In this document: positions 30,342-42,100 of the stretch, one piece after another | How positions within the stretch are numbered: the first letter of the stretch is position 1 | How the letters are laid out: each line of letters begins with the position of its first letter | From: Strigamia acuminata | Taxonomy: Eukaryota; Arthropoda; Chilopoda; Geophilomorpha; Linotaeniidae | Reading direction: 5' to 3' | DNA: 64,000 nucleotides | Assembly (NCBI GenBank): GCA_949358305.1 | Contig: OX442314.1 | Span: forward strand, 44,710,581 to 44,774,580 | Notes under the pieces: model-generated | Told to the model about the DNA's origin: nothing | Seen by the model: only the letters and a program-made list of their open reading frames with translations | The model's database searches: none | Program-made: the position numbers and the translations under genes

Positions 30342-33300
30342 ATGGGTCTGAAATTATCAAGTGTACTTCACTACCTTTGCTTTGAATACAACACACCGAA
30401 AATTGTCCACATCAAGTCGAAATTAATCGGTCTGATTAATCGATGCATTCAGTTAGTCATCATTATTTACGTAATTGGGTAAATACGAATTGATCGCATT
30501 TCGAATGACTTAATCAATTTTTTTCTATTGTTGTTTCGACAGTTGGGTGATTATAGTCAATCATGGCTACCAACTGTCCAGCCCGTTGGAAAGTTCAGTC
30601 ACAAGCAAAGTGAAAGGCGCCATTTACACTAAACGCGCCGGGAATTCGAGATTATTGAACGAAATGACGAGGAGAGCTTACGAAAGGGTGTGGGATGCAG
30701 CCGACTATGTCATTCCGCCACTGGTTTGTTTAATTGAATTAATTGCATCAAATTTAGGGGCCGTCCATATATTACGTAACGCCTTAGGGGGGGGAGGGGG
30801 TTTCAAATTTTGTTACGGGTTGTTACGACGGGGAGGGGGTGGGTTCTTAATAATGTTACGTAACAAAACTTTTTTTAACATTTTTTAAATTTTTTTTAAA
30901 TTTTTGAAAATTTTTGAAAATTTTTGAAAATTTTTTGTAAAATTTTTGAAATTTTTGAAAACTTTTGTATTATAAGCTTGTATCAAATTTTTTTTTTTGG
31001 GGGGGGGGGGGGGGTGGTGAGTTTTGTTACGTAATATAATATTCTAGGGGGGGGTTTGAGGATTTGTTACGACCTTGTTACAGGGGGGGGGGGGAGGGGG
31101 TCTAAAAATCAGAAAATTGACGTTACGTAATATATGGACGGCCCCTTATCACGATTTCCTTGTTTTCACGTGACAGCAAAATGGAGCATTTTTCGTCTTG
31201 ACCAACGCAATTATCACGCCGAATCAAACGTTAGGAAAGACCGCTACGGTTATTCAATTCAATTTGTAATAGAAATTGCATTTGTTTGATTGTTTTGTAT
31301 CTGTTTTCCTTTGAATTTAGTTTCCGGTTGTCCGTGAAACTATCTGCAATGATGATCCAAACATTTGCATCGACGGGAAAACATCGGCTGACTCGAACGG
31401 GGTTATGACAGGTGATTGTATTAATTACAATGATACGTACAAGACGTGTGAAGTCCATGCTTGGCATCCTTTAGAGGTTAATAAATTGCAGCCTCCGTAG
31501 TAAGTGGCTTAGCGTACAACGTAGATGAATTGGTGCAATGTTACGTTGTGATTTTTCAGTAATAAACGTCCGTTGTTAGAAGGGACTGAGCACTTCACTG
31601 TTCTCATCAAAAACAGCATTTCGTTCGACCGATGGCCCGATTATAGAACGTAAAGAAGACATTTATTTAAAATAATAGTACTTGTACCGGTGGGAAGGAA
31701 GTTAAGCAATAATTTGTTTTCTTTTCATTTTTTTTAGACGAAACTTATTGTTGTCATCAAATACGTCATCGTATTTGCACACGTGTGTCCACGATGATGA
31801 TGTGAATCATTTTTGTCCTATTTTTAAACTTTCCACAATCGTAGAAGGAGCGAAAGAAAATTATACACAGTTGGCAACTTTGGTAAGTTGGCGTATGAAG
31901 TGTTAAATTTGCATAAGATAAAAATAATACAAACTTAGCAACAAGTTTCTAAAAGTTCCTGGATACAAATGATGGATAAAGTTGAGGTTGTGTTGAAATT
32001 CAAAGATGGCGTTGGAGCAAAGTAAAAGCACAACCACACGTTTTAGAGGTAAAAAGTACACTAAAAGTTTATTCTATTTTCAACACAATGGGAAAAGGGG
32101 TAGAGGAATGTGGATGACGCGTTCAGAGCGCCAATGAGACGGCGCTCAAGAGGTAGGAAAAACCCACACCAATTAAGGGATTAACAGGGCAAGGTACTAC
32201 AAATGAGGAACAGGTCAAACACTCAAATAAGAAATACAAATATATTGAAGCATTAAAATAAGAAATATTACAACAATATTAAACTATTCAATCTAATAAA
32301 ATGGTAAATTATCAATAAAAATATACAATGATAAAGCAATGTAAATGAAACACAAATAACAACTAAAACCACAAGACAAATCAACACATTGAAATATAAA
32401 AGATAACAACAATTCAAAAATGAGAATAGCAATTCAAATAATAGTTTATATCACGCGTAAAATCACTCGATTTTCACACTGCCGGCGGGGAGGGGATGTC
32501 TGACCCCACTTCCAAACGCACGAGACGTTGAACTGGTCGACGTAATTTTCCCCCATCCGCGAGCACGAGTTCACATGACCTAACTTTGTCATCGCGACCT
32601 CGTCTGACTTCGACCACTCTCCCCATCTTCCATTTCAAACGGGGTTTAAATTGCTCCTCAATTATCACAACGTCGTCAATTTGCAGCTCACGTTTGTCTG
32701 ATTTTCCCGTTTGCACCTTCAGGTCCTTTAAATATTCACGGGACCAGCGTGACCAAAATGTTGACAACATGCGTTGTTGATATTGCCACTGTCGAACGAA
32801 TTCCTTTTGAGTCGGTTCGAGTATTTCAGTCGACCCTGAATCCGGCAAGTGCGTTTGCATGATTCCCGTCAAGAAATGTGCTGGAGTAAGTGGTTCGGCT
32901 TCGCTTGGCTTCTCGTACACGTATGTGATGGGCCTACGGTTGATGACCGCTTCCGTCTGTGCCAAGAAAGTTCCAAATTGATAAAAGTTGAGGTGTGCAG
33001 ATCCGATTACTTTTTTCAAGCAACGTTTAACTGTCTGTACCATCCTCTCCCAAAACCCTCCCCACCATGGTGCATTTTCCACGATGAACTTCCACTCTAT
33101 TCCCTTTTGAGCCAGATAATTTTGGAACGCCTCGTCTTTGGTGGAGCGTAAAAGAGATGAAAGTTCTAAATGAGCGCGGCGAAAGGTGGACCCGTTGTCG
33201 CTGTACATCGTCTTTGGGAGGCCTCTACGACTGATGAATCGTTCAAAAGCTCCCAAAAAGTCTGTTGTTGACAATGAGGGAACCAGTTCCAAATGGACCG

Positions 33301-36300
33301 CTCGAATGGTTGCACACGTGAAAAGGGCTATGTAAGCTTTGGTTGTTCGTCCCTTTATTATTATCGGTCCAGCAAAATCGACCCCAGTAACCGCGAATGG
33401 TTGGCACTTAGTCGTCCTGTCTGCTGGGAGGGGGCCTGGCACTTCTCGCATCAACCGTCCTTGAATCTTTTTGCAGACGACGCATTTGTCCAAAATCGAT
33501 TTTAAGGTCCTCCTTGCGGATGGTGTCCAGTATAAGTCTCGAAATTTCGACAATGTGGCTGTCAATCCGCAATGAAGGACCTGTAAATGAGAGTGTTGTA
33601 AAATTAATTTCGTGAGTTTATGGTTTGGAGGTAAAATCAAAGGTTGCACAGCTGTGTGCAAATCTCGTGATTTTTGCAGTCGAGTTTGCAGTTCAATCAA
33701 CCCCATATCGTTCAGCTGTGGATTCAGGTCTCGCAATTTCGAATCCCTCTGAATTTGTTTTCCATCCCTCAATTGGTTTATTTCCTGGCCATAAACCTCT
33801 GCTTGCGCGATTCGAATTAGGCCGAATCTCGCGCGTTTCAACTCAGTTGCGACCAATGGACCTCGACCTCGCTGGTTGGCGTCTTGTTGTCGCTTCCCAG
33901 CGTTGTCAGCGAATCTGAAAACCCATGCCAACGTTCGGATAGCCTTTGAAAGCGATCCAAACTTGGCAAACGGAAAAACATTAGTTATTGTCGTCTGTAC
34001 CGCCTCGACGTGGATTTCAGTCATCTCGTCCGGTTCTTCGACCGTCTCTGTCGGTAGGTTTGGCCAATCCTGACGACTTCCGCGCAGCCAGTCTGGTCCC
34101 TTCCACCAAAGTCGCTCGACAATCATCGCCTCTGCGTCCATTCCTCTTGTCAGGCGGTCGGCAGGATTTTCGACGCCTGGCACGTGTCTCCACTCGTCTA
34201 CTCTTGACTTCTCTCTTATCTCCAGTACCCGATTGTGCACGAAGGTTGGCGGTCGTTTGGACGTGTTTTTTATCCAATGCAGACAAATCTGCGAATCCGT
34301 CCAAAAAAATATCTCGTTTGGCGTCACCAGTTCCTTGATTTGATCGGCGAGGCGTACAGCAACCAGTGCTCCCATGAGTTCGAGTCGTGGCAGCGTAAGT
34401 GGTTTGACAGGAGCTACACGACACTTTGATAAAATGAAATTAGTCTCAATCAAATCACCATTAGAGTTCTGGATGTATGCCACCGCCCCATATGCCTTCG
34501 GACTCGCGTCGCAGAATATGTGTACTTCGCATTGGTCAAATTCGTCCAATCCCAACCATCGTGGAATTGCAATATTTTTCAGAGTGGGAATTTGGTCGGT
34601 CCATTTCTTCCAATCAGCGCGCAACTCGATGTCTAATTCGTCGTCCCATGGCAAATTCCTGAGCCATAGGGACTGGAAAAACATGCGTGCTGTCACGGTG
34701 AATGGTGTGGCAAATCCTAAGGGGTCGAAAATTTGCGCTGTTAATTTTATTACCTCCCTCTTTGTCGCTTTTTGGTAAGGTGAGCAAGTTTTCTCCACCG
34801 CCAGTCCCAATTCGTCCGAGTTTGGATTCCATCTGATTCCCAGCACTTTTGTATCTTCATCTGATGTCAGCAGTGTGTCAGAGGGGCATTCCTCGCGAAA
34901 TTTGGCTCTGAGTTCCGGTGAGTTGGTTTGCCACTTGGCGAGTTCCATGCCGGCTTCTGTAAAAATCAGGTTAGACTGGCGAAATGTTACCAGTGCTTGA
35001 GCGACGGTTTTGAGGGATGAGATGAAGTCGTCCACGTACAGGCACTTTAACAACAGTTTTACAGTTTCTGGATATTTCTTCTCGTATTTGCGCAAGTGAT
35101 GTCGAATGGTGGCGCTCAACAAAAATGGGCTTGGTGTGGCGCCAAATAACACTCGAGTTTGTCGCAATACTTTTAACAATGCCTTTCCTATACCGTCCCA
35201 GCACTCATCAATCCAGAAAAATCTCGTTGCGTCGCGGTCCTTTAGAGCGATCTCGATCATGTGAAATGCCTTTTTAATGTCACCCATCATGGCCACTCTC
35301 CCAAGACGAAATCCTAACAATACGAAAATTAGTGAAGGTAGAAAGTTTATACCTTTTGATAGGCAATCGTTCAAGGAAAGGTGGCCTTTTCGGTGTGATG
35401 ATGCATCAAATACGACTCGCAACTTTGTGGTAATTCGTTCCTCTTTGATCACTGGACTATGTGGCATGTAGTAGACCGGCCCTGTCGAAGTTTGGTTCGG
35501 AATTTCTTCGACAATTCCCATTTTCAACTGCTCGTCGATAACCTTTTTATATTCTAAGTAGAGGTTTGGTTGTTTTCGGAAGCGACGAATCAGCGACATG
35601 ATGCGTTGTTCTGCTCCTCGATAATTGTCGTCGAGCTCGTTGGTGTCCACGATCCACGGCAGTTCCACGGAATACTTTGAACCCGTCCATTTGATAGTTT
35701 TTTCGAACTTCTGCAGCGTTTCAGCGTCGTCGCTGTCTTCGACCGACTCGTGGCGCACTCCAATCGGTTCCAGTTCCCACATCCGGCGTAAAAGGTCATC
35801 TGTCGATGGGGTAAGCGTAATTTTGTTAATTCTTACCGGCGCAGCAATGACTCTTGTCCCATTCGTGGTCTGTCCGTGCAGTGTCCAACCGAATTTGGTC
35901 TTTACTGCAATCAAATTCTCCTCCAAAAATTCCGTTTGGCCTGTCATTACACGCCAGTAATGGTCTACTCCAATTAATAGGTCCACTTCCTTCGAATGCA
36001 ATGCGACTTGTTTACAGGCCACCTCGATTTTTCTTCGATGTAGTTCGGCTTTAAGTTGCGCATTTGGCTGCTCTCCGGGCGTGGACGTGACGTGGGCAGT
36101 TTCAATGGCCTCGATTGTGACAGCTGGTGACTTCGAATTGGCGGGGCTGAGAGTTAATTCGACTCTGTTGCGTATTTCTGACTTCGGCTCTTGTCCAAAC
36201 ACGGCCAAGTTGATGGTTTCTGTCCCTAAAATTTTTAAGTTCAGTTTTTTTACCAATTCGGACCGTATGAATGTGCGTTGAGCTCCCCCGTCGATATAAC

Positions 36301-39300
36301 ACACTCCCGACGTCGACAGTTTTGGTCCGGCCATTTTCACCATCTGGACCATCAAAAATTCGGACTTGGGAGGACAGGTGGTGACTACTGAGTTCGAATG
36401 GGTGACTCCCTCGACGACCTCCGTAGATTTTGGCGTGTCGCACACGTGTGTGTGGTGCGCTCCCTCGCAGCTGTAGCATTTCATGCGAGTCCTGCACTCC
36501 TCAGTTTTGTGGGGTGCTTTTCCCAAGCATCGCAAGCAAATTCCCTTTTTTTGCAACTTTTTACGTCTCTCTTCCATCGAGAGTGGACATCGCTTTCGGT
36601 TGTGTTCTGTGGAATCACAAAATTGGCATTTTATTATTATTACCGAAAGTTGTGACGCTGATCCAGATCGAGGCTCCTTTTCTTTTCGTTTGAATTTTCC
36701 CTTATTGTTGTGGGCGTTATCCGTGAATGACGATTTGTTTGTTGCTGCATCAGGTTTTGTTTGAGTTTTCATCATGTCGTATTTGGCGTGTTTAGCGATG
36801 TAACTGCTCAGCCAATCCATTAGCCTCGTTACCGACCTCTCTCCGTCGCAGTCTTTGTCGTACTCCATAATCACGTTGCGTGGTATGGCGGACGACAGCA
36901 CGGGGAAAATGGTACGCTGAATTTCGGCCAATGGTACCTCGATGTTCGCCAAATTCTCGATGTTGATTTCTACGTGTCTGTGCAGCTTCTGGAGCCCCAT
37001 CCTATCTCGATCGCTGTTGACTAAAGGTAGGTTAATTAAATTTGACAAATATTTGTTTTCAAGCACGATCTTGTCGCCATATTTTTTTTGTAGGCGTGTG
37101 ACCGCGATATTATAATTTCCAGCTGTAATCTCCAACGCTTTGATGTCATCTAACGCGTCTCCTACCAAATATGTCCTCAAATGTAACAGTTTATGTGTCG
37201 CATCCAGTTGCTCGTCGTCGCCAACCTGAATGGAAAATGTTTTCCAAAATCCTCCCCACTCCTCAGGTTTGCGCCCGTCGAATTTGGGAATCTCCAGCGG
37301 TTTGCGTTTGATGAATGGCTGGCCGTTTGTTGGGGTCACTCGTGGCGTCGCCGCCGACACTGCTGCGGTAATGGCCGCCGCTAGTGCGTCGATGTTCGCC
37401 GTCGGTTGCGCCTCCGCGTCCGGTCGCAAGTTTTGGGGCGGTAAAGGTGGAAAATATGTTTGAATGTACCTTGCTAACTCCGCTCTTGCTGCTGCCAAAC
37501 GGTCCTCCAACGCGTCGAGTGCCTGCACCGTGGTGTCGATTTCCTGATCAGATTTGGCTTGATCCAAGGTGGCGTCGAACGTTGTTTGAGCTCGTTTGTG
37601 TTTCTGCTCGAGCTGCTGCATCCACAGTTCAATCGTGGCTTGCGGTATCGCTGCTCGTCCGGTCAGCGCGGCGGTTATTGTGGTTAAGAGCGTCTCGGTG
37701 ACCAATATGGCCGCTCGGAACGCCCTGTTCTTCAGCTCAAATACTCTCACCATTTTGTAGATTTTGATTAGATGGGAAATTGAAATACTTCCCGGGTTTC
37801 GGCACCAATGTTAAATTTGCATAAGATAAAAATAATACAAACTTAGCAACAAGTTTCTAAAAGTTCCTGGATACAAATGATGGATAAAGTTGAGGTTGTG
37901 TTGAAATTCAAAGATGGCGTTGGAGCAAAGTAAAAGCACAACCACACGTTTTAGAGGTAAAAAGTACACTAAAAGTTTATTCTATTTTCAACACAATGGG
38001 AAAAGGGGTAGAGGAATGTGGATGACGCGTTCAGAGCGCCAATGAGACGGCGCTCAAGAGGTAGGAAAAACCCACACCAATTAAGGGATTAACAGGGCAA
38101 GGTACTACAAATGAGGAACAGGTCAAACACTCAAATAAGAAATACAAATATATTGAAGCATTAAAATAAGAAATATTACAACAATATTAAACTATTCAAT
38201 CTAATAAAATGGTAAATTATCAATAAAAATATACAATGATAAAGCAATGTAAATGAAACACAAATAACAACTAAAACCACAAGACAAATCAACACATTGA
38301 AATATAAAAGATAACAACAATTCAAAAATGAGAATAGCAATTCAAATAATAGTTTATATCACGCGTAAAATCACTCGATTTTCACATGAAGATTACTTGT
38401 TTGTGTTTGGCTTTTGGTGTTTACATGAGCAGCAAAAACAAGAGATAAGCAGTGTTGTATCTTGTTCACCAAATCCCGAACTAGTTCAAGTTCGCGTTCA
38501 TCACCGTGCTAACTAGTTCAGGTTCACTACAATTTTTTTCAAAGTGAACTAAGTTCAAATTCATGAACTTTAAACAATAGTTCAGTTCAGTTTTCCAATT
38601 TTTTATGTTTTGTGGTTTGCAGATGGAAAAAAAAACTTTTTTTTAGTAAAGCAGCCGTATTCATTGATTTTAATGACGAAAACGGCTGATTTCGCCGTTT
38701 TTGTTGTAAAAAGTGATCAAAATGAATGTTTTAATGATGAAAACGTCATCAAAACGTTTAAAACCAATGCAAAGAGTTACGTTTTTGCGACGTTTCCATC
38801 ATCAAACATGGTGAACACAAGCTTCGTTCAAGTTCACTCTTAAAAGTGAAGTAAGTTTGTTTTTTGCGTTCACTTGTAAAAGTGAACTAGTTCGCGATCC
38901 TAGTTCACGAACTAACGAACTTAGTTCGTCAACGCGAACTCATATAATAGTTCACGTTCGATACAACATTGAAAAAAACACAATATCAGGTTTTTCAATT
39001 ATACCGGCACGTTTCACTTTACACTGGCATGCTGGTATAAACTGTTTGACTAGCTGCATTCAAAAACTCTAAAGCTTATGCAAAACTCCCATGGGAATGA
39101 CGTCACATGTACAGACACGAAACGAGTTTTGCATACGTTTTAGAGTTTTTGAATGCAGCTACTGTAATTCCAAAAACTTGGTAAACCCATGTCTGACAGC
39201 AGGCGGCTTAATGCGAGGTATTAGCTGAAAACTGACAAAAATAATTTGTCGCACTTGCACATCCCACTTTGCCTTTTTAGAGTAATATAGATTTTTTTTT

Positions 39301-40531
39301 AAATTAAATTTTGCTTTTTATTTAAGTTTTAATTTGGTTCAGTTAATTACGATTATCTATGTTTCAGCTTTAAAAGCTCGTTTCAGTTTTAAACGATTAA
39401 TTATAATTGTAATTGAATAATTTTGATTTGAAGTGATTAATTTTGATTTAAAATGATTAATTTCAATTTTGCATCATTAATTTCAATTTTGCACCATTAA
39501 TTTCAATTTTGCACCATTAATTTCAATTTCTAACCAATAATTTTAATTTTAATTTTAATTTTAATTTAATTTAAAAACGATTAATTTCAATTTCAAATGA
39601 TTAATTTCAATTTCAAACGATTAATTTCAATTTCAAACGATTAATTTCAATTTCAAACGATTAATTTCAATTTCAAACGATTAATTTCAATTTCAAACGA
39701 TTAATTTCAATTTCAAACGATTAATTTCAATTTCAAACGATTAATTTCAATTTCAAACGATTAATTTCAATTTCAAACGATTAATTTCAATTTCAAACGA
39801 TTAATTTCAATTTCAAACGATTAATTTCAATTTCAAACGATTAATTTCAATTTCAAACGATTAATTTCAATTTCAAACGATTAATTTCAATTTCAAACGA
39901 TTAATTTCAATTTCAAACGATTAATTTCAATTTCAAACGATTAATTTCAATTTCAAGCGATTAATTTCAATGTAAAATCGATAATATCGTTTTCCTTACT
40001 TATTCCTGGATTTTTGTAGGGAGCAGTGATGGGAATAATTATAACCTGGGATTGCAATTTGGACTTCGACATTAGTAAATGCAAACCCGAGTACAAATTC
40101 CGAAGAATGGATAATCCCCATGCTAAAATCGCTGCAGGTTGGAATTTTCGGTACCTAAATAACAATCGTCGAATTTTATGTTTCTAACTATTTCCAATCA
40201 ATTTTTAGCTTCGCCAATTATTACAGCGACTCATATCGAACTCTTTACAAGGCTTACGGCATTCTATTCATAATAATTGTAGAAGGTCAAGGCAGAAAGT
40301 TCAACTTGATCCCTTTAATGATGAATATTGGAACTGGAATAGCACTCTTGTCTATTGTAAGAAAATTAATTAATCTTAACTTGAATACCGGTAAGTATTT
40401 AAAATTACTTTTTGCAGGCAATGATATTCTGCAACACGATTGTCCTCTACTTCACACCTGCCAGTAAACGTTACCGCAAGGAGATAATAGTACAAGTGCA
40501 TGATACTTCGGATTTATCTGAGGTATTTTAA
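30342..40531 (+). CDS. P2X: P2X purinoceptor (ATP-gated cation channel), nine exons
   Basis: Exons: 30342-30478, 30543-30723, 31177-31248, 31321-31499, 31560-31649, 31738-31882, 40020-40150, 40209-40356 and 40418-about 40531, all with GT-AG borders and matching phase. The protein is a trimeric plasma-membrane channel opened by extracellular ATP. The short cytoplasmic N-terminus is followed by TM1 ([13 protein letters not shown]) and a cysteine-rich ectodomain carrying the expected ATP-contact residues: the two lysines of SKVKG, the threonine of HFTV, NFR, and the lysine of YKAYG. TM2 and a short tail follow. Intron 6 is 8.1 kb because it holds a BEL/Pao element, a hAT-like element and a satellite; intron 2 holds a MITE. 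The cytoplasmic YxxxK motif is altered (YRKEI), unlike the paralogue at 0.5 kb. The stop at 40529 may be bypassed by a GT at 40523 leading to an unseen exon. Family assignment is certain. Confidence 0.92.
30757..31145. mobile_element. MITE with TTA duplication in P2X intron 2 (PIF/Harbinger type)
   Basis: Inverted ends GGGGCCGTCCATATATTACG / CGTTACGTAATATATGGACGGCCCC enclose 389 bases, and TTA stands on both sides. The interior has several G-runs and an inverted TTGTTACG motif. The target duplication fits PIF/Harbinger (family knowledge). Confidence 0.85.
31901..32478 (-). repeat. BEL/Pao 3' LTR
   Basis: On the plus strand it runs from TGTTAAATTT to TTTTCACA. The pol stop codon lies across its first bases on the coding strand. 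No purine-rich tract precedes it on the coding strand; the adjoining bases are pyrimidine-rich. Confidence 0.95.
32474..37753 (-). CDS. gag-pol: BEL/Pao gag-pol polyprotein, 1759 aa, intact
   Basis: The N-terminal 100 residues are helical and probably coiled coil. A DUF1759-type gag region spans about 147-330, followed by cysteine-histidine knuckles at about 376-438. The aspartic protease site ([11 protein letters not shown]) is near 487. The reverse transcriptase has YVDDF at 906-910. RNase H starts near 1080 ([11 protein letters not shown]). The integrase has its zinc-binding part at about 1387-1427 (H..H, CVVC), then D1459 (GVDFAG), D1519 (SDNGS) and E1569 (GGFWERM). The C-terminus matches the DUF5641-type domain found after BEL integrases. 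All catalytic residues are present. It would be cut into capsid, protease, reverse transcriptase and integrase. The start is the first methionine, 55 bases after the LTR, which is close but allows the primer site in between. Confidence 0.95.
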   Translation of the reverse strand: MVRVFELKNRAFRAAILVTETLLTTITAALTGRAAIPQATIELWMQQLEQKHKRAQTTFDATLDQAKSDQEIDTTVQALDALEDRLAAARAELARYIQTYFPPLPPQNLRPDAEAQPTANIDALAAAITAAVSAATPRVTPTNGQPFIKRKPLEIPKFDGRKPEEWGGFWKTFSIQVGDDEQLDATHKLLHLRTYLVGDALDDIKALEITAGNYNIAVTRLQKKYGDKIVLENKYLSNLINLPLVNSDRDRMGLQKLHRHVEINIENLANIEVPLAEIQRTIFPVLSSAIPRNVIMEYDKDCDGERSVTRLMDWLSSYIAKHAKYDMMKTQTKPDAATNKSSFTDNAHNNKGKFKRKEKEPRSGSASQLSVIIIKCQFCDSTEHNRKRCPLSMEERRKKLQKKGICLRCLGKAPHKTEECRTRMKCYSCEGAHHTHVCDTPKSTEVVEGVTHSNSVVTTCPPKSEFLMVQMVKMAGPKLSTSGVCYIDGGAQRTFIRSELVKKLNLKILGTETINLAVFGQEPKSEIRNRVELTLSPANSKSPAVTIEAIETAHVTSTPGEQPNAQLKAELHRRKIEVACKQVALHSKEVDLLIGVDHYWRVMTGQTEFLEENLIAVKTKFGWTLHGQTTNGTRVIAAPVRINKITLTPSTDDLLRRMWELEPIGVRHESVEDSDDAETLQKFEKTIKWTGSKYSVELPWIVDTNELDDNYRGAEQRIMSLIRRFRKQPNLYLEYKKVIDEQLKMGIVEEIPNQTSTGPVYYMPHSPVIKEERITTKLRVVFDASSHRKGHLSLNDCLSKGINFLPSLIFVLLGFRLGRVAMMGDIKKAFHMIEIALKDRDATRFFWIDECWDGIGKALLKVLRQTRVLFGATPSPFLLSATIRHHLRKYEKKYPETVKLLLKCLYVDDFISSLKTVAQALVTFRQSNLIFTEAGMELAKWQTNSPELRAKFREECPSDTLLTSDEDTKVLGIRWNPNSDELGLAVEKTCSPYQKATKREVIKLTAQIFDPLGFATPFTVTARMFFQSLWLRNLPWDDELDIELRADWKKWTDQIPTLKNIAIPRWLGLDEFDQCEVHIFCDASPKAYGAVAYIQNSNGDLIETNFILSKCRVAPVKPLTLPRLELMGALVAVRLADQIKELVTPNEIFFWTDSQICLHWIKNTSKRPPTFVHNRVLEIREKSRVDEWRHVPGVENPADRLTRGMDAEAMIVERLWWKGPDWLRGSRQDWPNLPTETVEEPDEMTEIHVEAVQTTITNVFPFAKFGSLSKAIRTLAWVFRFADNAGKRQQDANQRGRGPLVATELKRARFGLIRIAQAEVYGQEINQLRDGKQIQRDSKLRDLNPQLNDMGLIELQTRLQKSRDLHTAVQPLILPPNHKLTKLILQHSHLQVLHCGLTATLSKFRDLYWTPSARRTLKSILDKCVVCKKIQGRLMREVPGPLPADRTTKCQPFAVTGVDFAGPIIIKGRTTKAYIALFTCATIRAVHLELVPSLSTTDFLGAFERFISRRGLPKTMYSDNGSTFRRAHLELSSLLRSTKDEAFQNYLAQKGIEWKFIVENAPWWGGFWERMVQTVKRCLKKVIGSAHLNFYQFGTFLAQTEAVINRRPITYVYEKPSEAEPLTPAHFLTGIMQTHLPDSGSTEILEPTQKEFVRQWQYQQRMLSTFWSRWSREYLKDLKVQTGKSDKRELQIDDVVIIEEQFKPRLKWKMGRVVEVRRGRDDKVRSCELVLADGGKLRRPVQRLVRLEVGSDIPSPPAV
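37791..37807 (-). promoter_or_regulatory. BEL/Pao primer-binding site
   Basis: Minus-strand TGGTGCCGAAACCCGGG begins one base after the 5' LTR. It is complementary to a tRNA 3' end; its inner part has the look of a tRNA T-arm and acceptor strand. Confidence 0.85.
37809..38386 (-). repeat. BEL/Pao 5' LTR
   Basis: This copy has a constant offset of 5908 from the 3' LTR and no visible difference. Confidence 0.95.
38450..38971. mobile_element. hAT-like non-autonomous element rich in GTTCAC/GTGAAC
   Basis: The ends CAGTGTTGTATC and GATACAACATTG are inverted copies, with the CAGTGTTG tip typical of hAT elements. The outer 100 bases on each side hold many inverted AGTTCAC / GTGAACT and GAACTAGTTC words. 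No clear 8-bp duplication was found. No transposase is encoded. Confidence 0.55.
39053..39159. mobile_element. 107-bp hairpin MITE with TA duplication (M2-like tips)
   Basis: Inverted arms of about 35 bases starting GCTGCATTC flank a short centre, with TA on both sides. The tips match those of the element in Gypsy-2 pol. Confidence 0.75.
39420..39978. repeat. 20-bp satellite (ATTAATTTCAATTTCAAACG) in P2X intron 6
   Basis: From about 39600 to 39965 the unit repeats some 18 times almost without change. From 39420 to 39600 the units are degenerate, showing where the array began. It ends about 40 bases before the exon 7 acceptor. Confidence 0.95.
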
Positions 40532-40535
40532 TTTA

Positions 40536-41304
40536 CCGCACCGCTCCGTCTACTAGCCCGGGTTCATTAAGACGCCGGCCCCGTTTTAGCGCCTGGCAGT
40601 TAGCGACCCAAAATTCTATATGTGCCTGGTCCGTATAAACGGCGGGTTTCAAATTGGCGCCGGGTAAACGTAACATTCGCACACGTTCGGTCAGTCGGTC
40701 GGTAAGATATACAGGGTGGTCAGAAAGTCTGGTTATCAGTAAATAATTCCCAAACTGACTAGACTAACGTTTCAGACCTTTTTTCTCAAAACTTTTCAGT
40801 AAGAAATAATTTTTTTAAGAACGGTTCTAGACTAATTGGATGATGCTCTAAAACTTTCTAATTCACTTTTTTGCTCTATCTGTCACGGTTCTCGAGTTAC
40901 AATATGGATAACCTTGAAGATGACCTCAGAGGTCAAATTGGATGTCATAATTGGATTTTCCCCGACATACTATCCTTACAATAATTTTGCTGAATCAACA
41001 TCTAGAACAGTTTGGGAATTACTTACTGAGAACCAGACTTTCTGACCACCCTGTATAAGACGCCTTCATCGTTCATTTGCTTCATTTCCTCTAGTAAGAC
41101 AGCGTTGTGGTTCCAATAAAAAAAAAACATTCGTACAACAACGAATTTAAATTGTGTGCAGTGCGGTTTTTTTATTTTTATATATTTTAGACTTTTTTTT
41201 TGCTTAAGCGCCGGGTTCGATTAAACGCCGAGTTTCAAATTAGTGCCAAGGGGGCGGCTCAAAAAAAAAATTTAACATCCGGGCTATTAAACGAGGTCGT
41301 ACGG
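40536..41304. mobile_element. M1-family MITE just after the P2X last exon, interrupted by a mariner-like MITE
   Basis: Ends TACCGCACC... and ...GTACGGTA are inverted relatives of those at 1095-1551, with TA on both sides. CCGGG and GGCGCC words repeat inside. The central 342 bases are a second element. Confidence 0.55.
40712..41053. mobile_element. Mariner-like MITE nested in the M1 element
   Basis: Inverted ends of about 46 bases starting CAGGGTGGTCAGAAAGTCTG and closing with the matching complement, TA duplicated on both sides; the interior is noncoding. The tip resembles Tc1/mariner elements. Confidence 0.85.
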
Positions 41305-41306
41305 TA

Positions 41307-41744
41307 GGCAAATTTTATAACATTTGATTGATAGCACTGATAAACGAAGTAAGATTTGAACAAAATAATTTGCACCAAATAATACTAATTAATGTTGATT
41401 CAGAGTGACAGTGAAACTTTACTGCAAGATGGAAATGCTTGAAAAATTATCAAACATTTCACCAAGATGCATTGAGTAATAACTGACCGAGCATGTGGGT
41501 ATTAATCTTCAAAATTTCTACACATTTTATGTCGGAACCTTTTTTGCATGTTATAAGTTAAACGCAGGGCTGGACTGGGAACAAATTTAGTACCTGGAAA
41601 TCTGGGCAGGTCGGGCCAAAGGAACAAATTTATACCATGAAATCTGGATAGATCAGAGAAAAAAAAATTCGCAGAATTATGGGCTACCGGGAAATTCCCG
41701 GTATCCTGCCGGACCAGTCTGGCACTGGTTAAACGTGTCTAAGA
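41307..41744. other. No feature recognised
   Basis: AT-rich, with two related segments near 41575-41690 (AAATCTGG words); no coding signal. Confidence 0.4.
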
Positions 41745-42100
41745 ATAATGAATGATTTACCTGACCCGGTGCCCCGAAAATGTGCACCAAGGGTCCTGCA
41801 GCAACCATCGCGGTGAGCAGTCACATCCGACTGCATGTCCACATAGTTCAATCGCGACTAACCTGTTCGGCATAATAATTCTCCCATTTGCCGAGACGTG
41901 AGCGTCCAATTTGGGCTGCTAAACAGCCGTCACGTTGGAAAATGCACTTCGAGACATCTAAATCGTACCCCTGGACAACAATAAAGCTATAACTTAAACT
42001 AAACTTGTGTATCTTCTGTACTTCGGAGGTTATTTCGTGTGTGTTGCGTCCAGCATGTTGTGGCCCTCCCCTGACCACGTGGCGTTCGTCCGAACATTCA
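41745..42100 (+). mobile_element. Truncated LTR related to Gypsy-1
   Basis: The right part follows the Gypsy-1 LTR (read on its coding strand): ACATCTAAATCGTACCCCTGG, the AATAAAG signal, GTGTGTGTTGCGTCCAGC and CCACGTGGCGTTCGTCCGAA. The start of the LTR and any internal sequence were not found, so it is a solo or truncated remnant. Confidence 0.7.

Larger units (their letters stand above)
31901..38386 (-). mobile_element. Complete BEL/Pao LTR retrotransposon in P2X intron 6
   Basis: LTRs of 578 bases (31901-32478 and 37809-38386) are identical by eye, and TGAAG is duplicated at 31896-31900 and 38387-38391. The single 1759-codon frame is uninterrupted. A primer-binding site follows the 5' LTR. 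It lies antisense to the P2X gene. Intact coding and identical LTRs suggest a very recent, possibly still competent insertion. Confidence 0.96.

Noticed and set aside
30990-31100. G-rich tracts as quadruplex regulatory elements of P2X
   Set aside because: They belong to the interior of the TTA-flanked MITE and have no support as regulatory sites.
39600-39965. Regular 20-bp array considered as a CRISPR-like array
   Set aside because: Units are contiguous with no spacers, and the context is an animal intron; it is a satellite.
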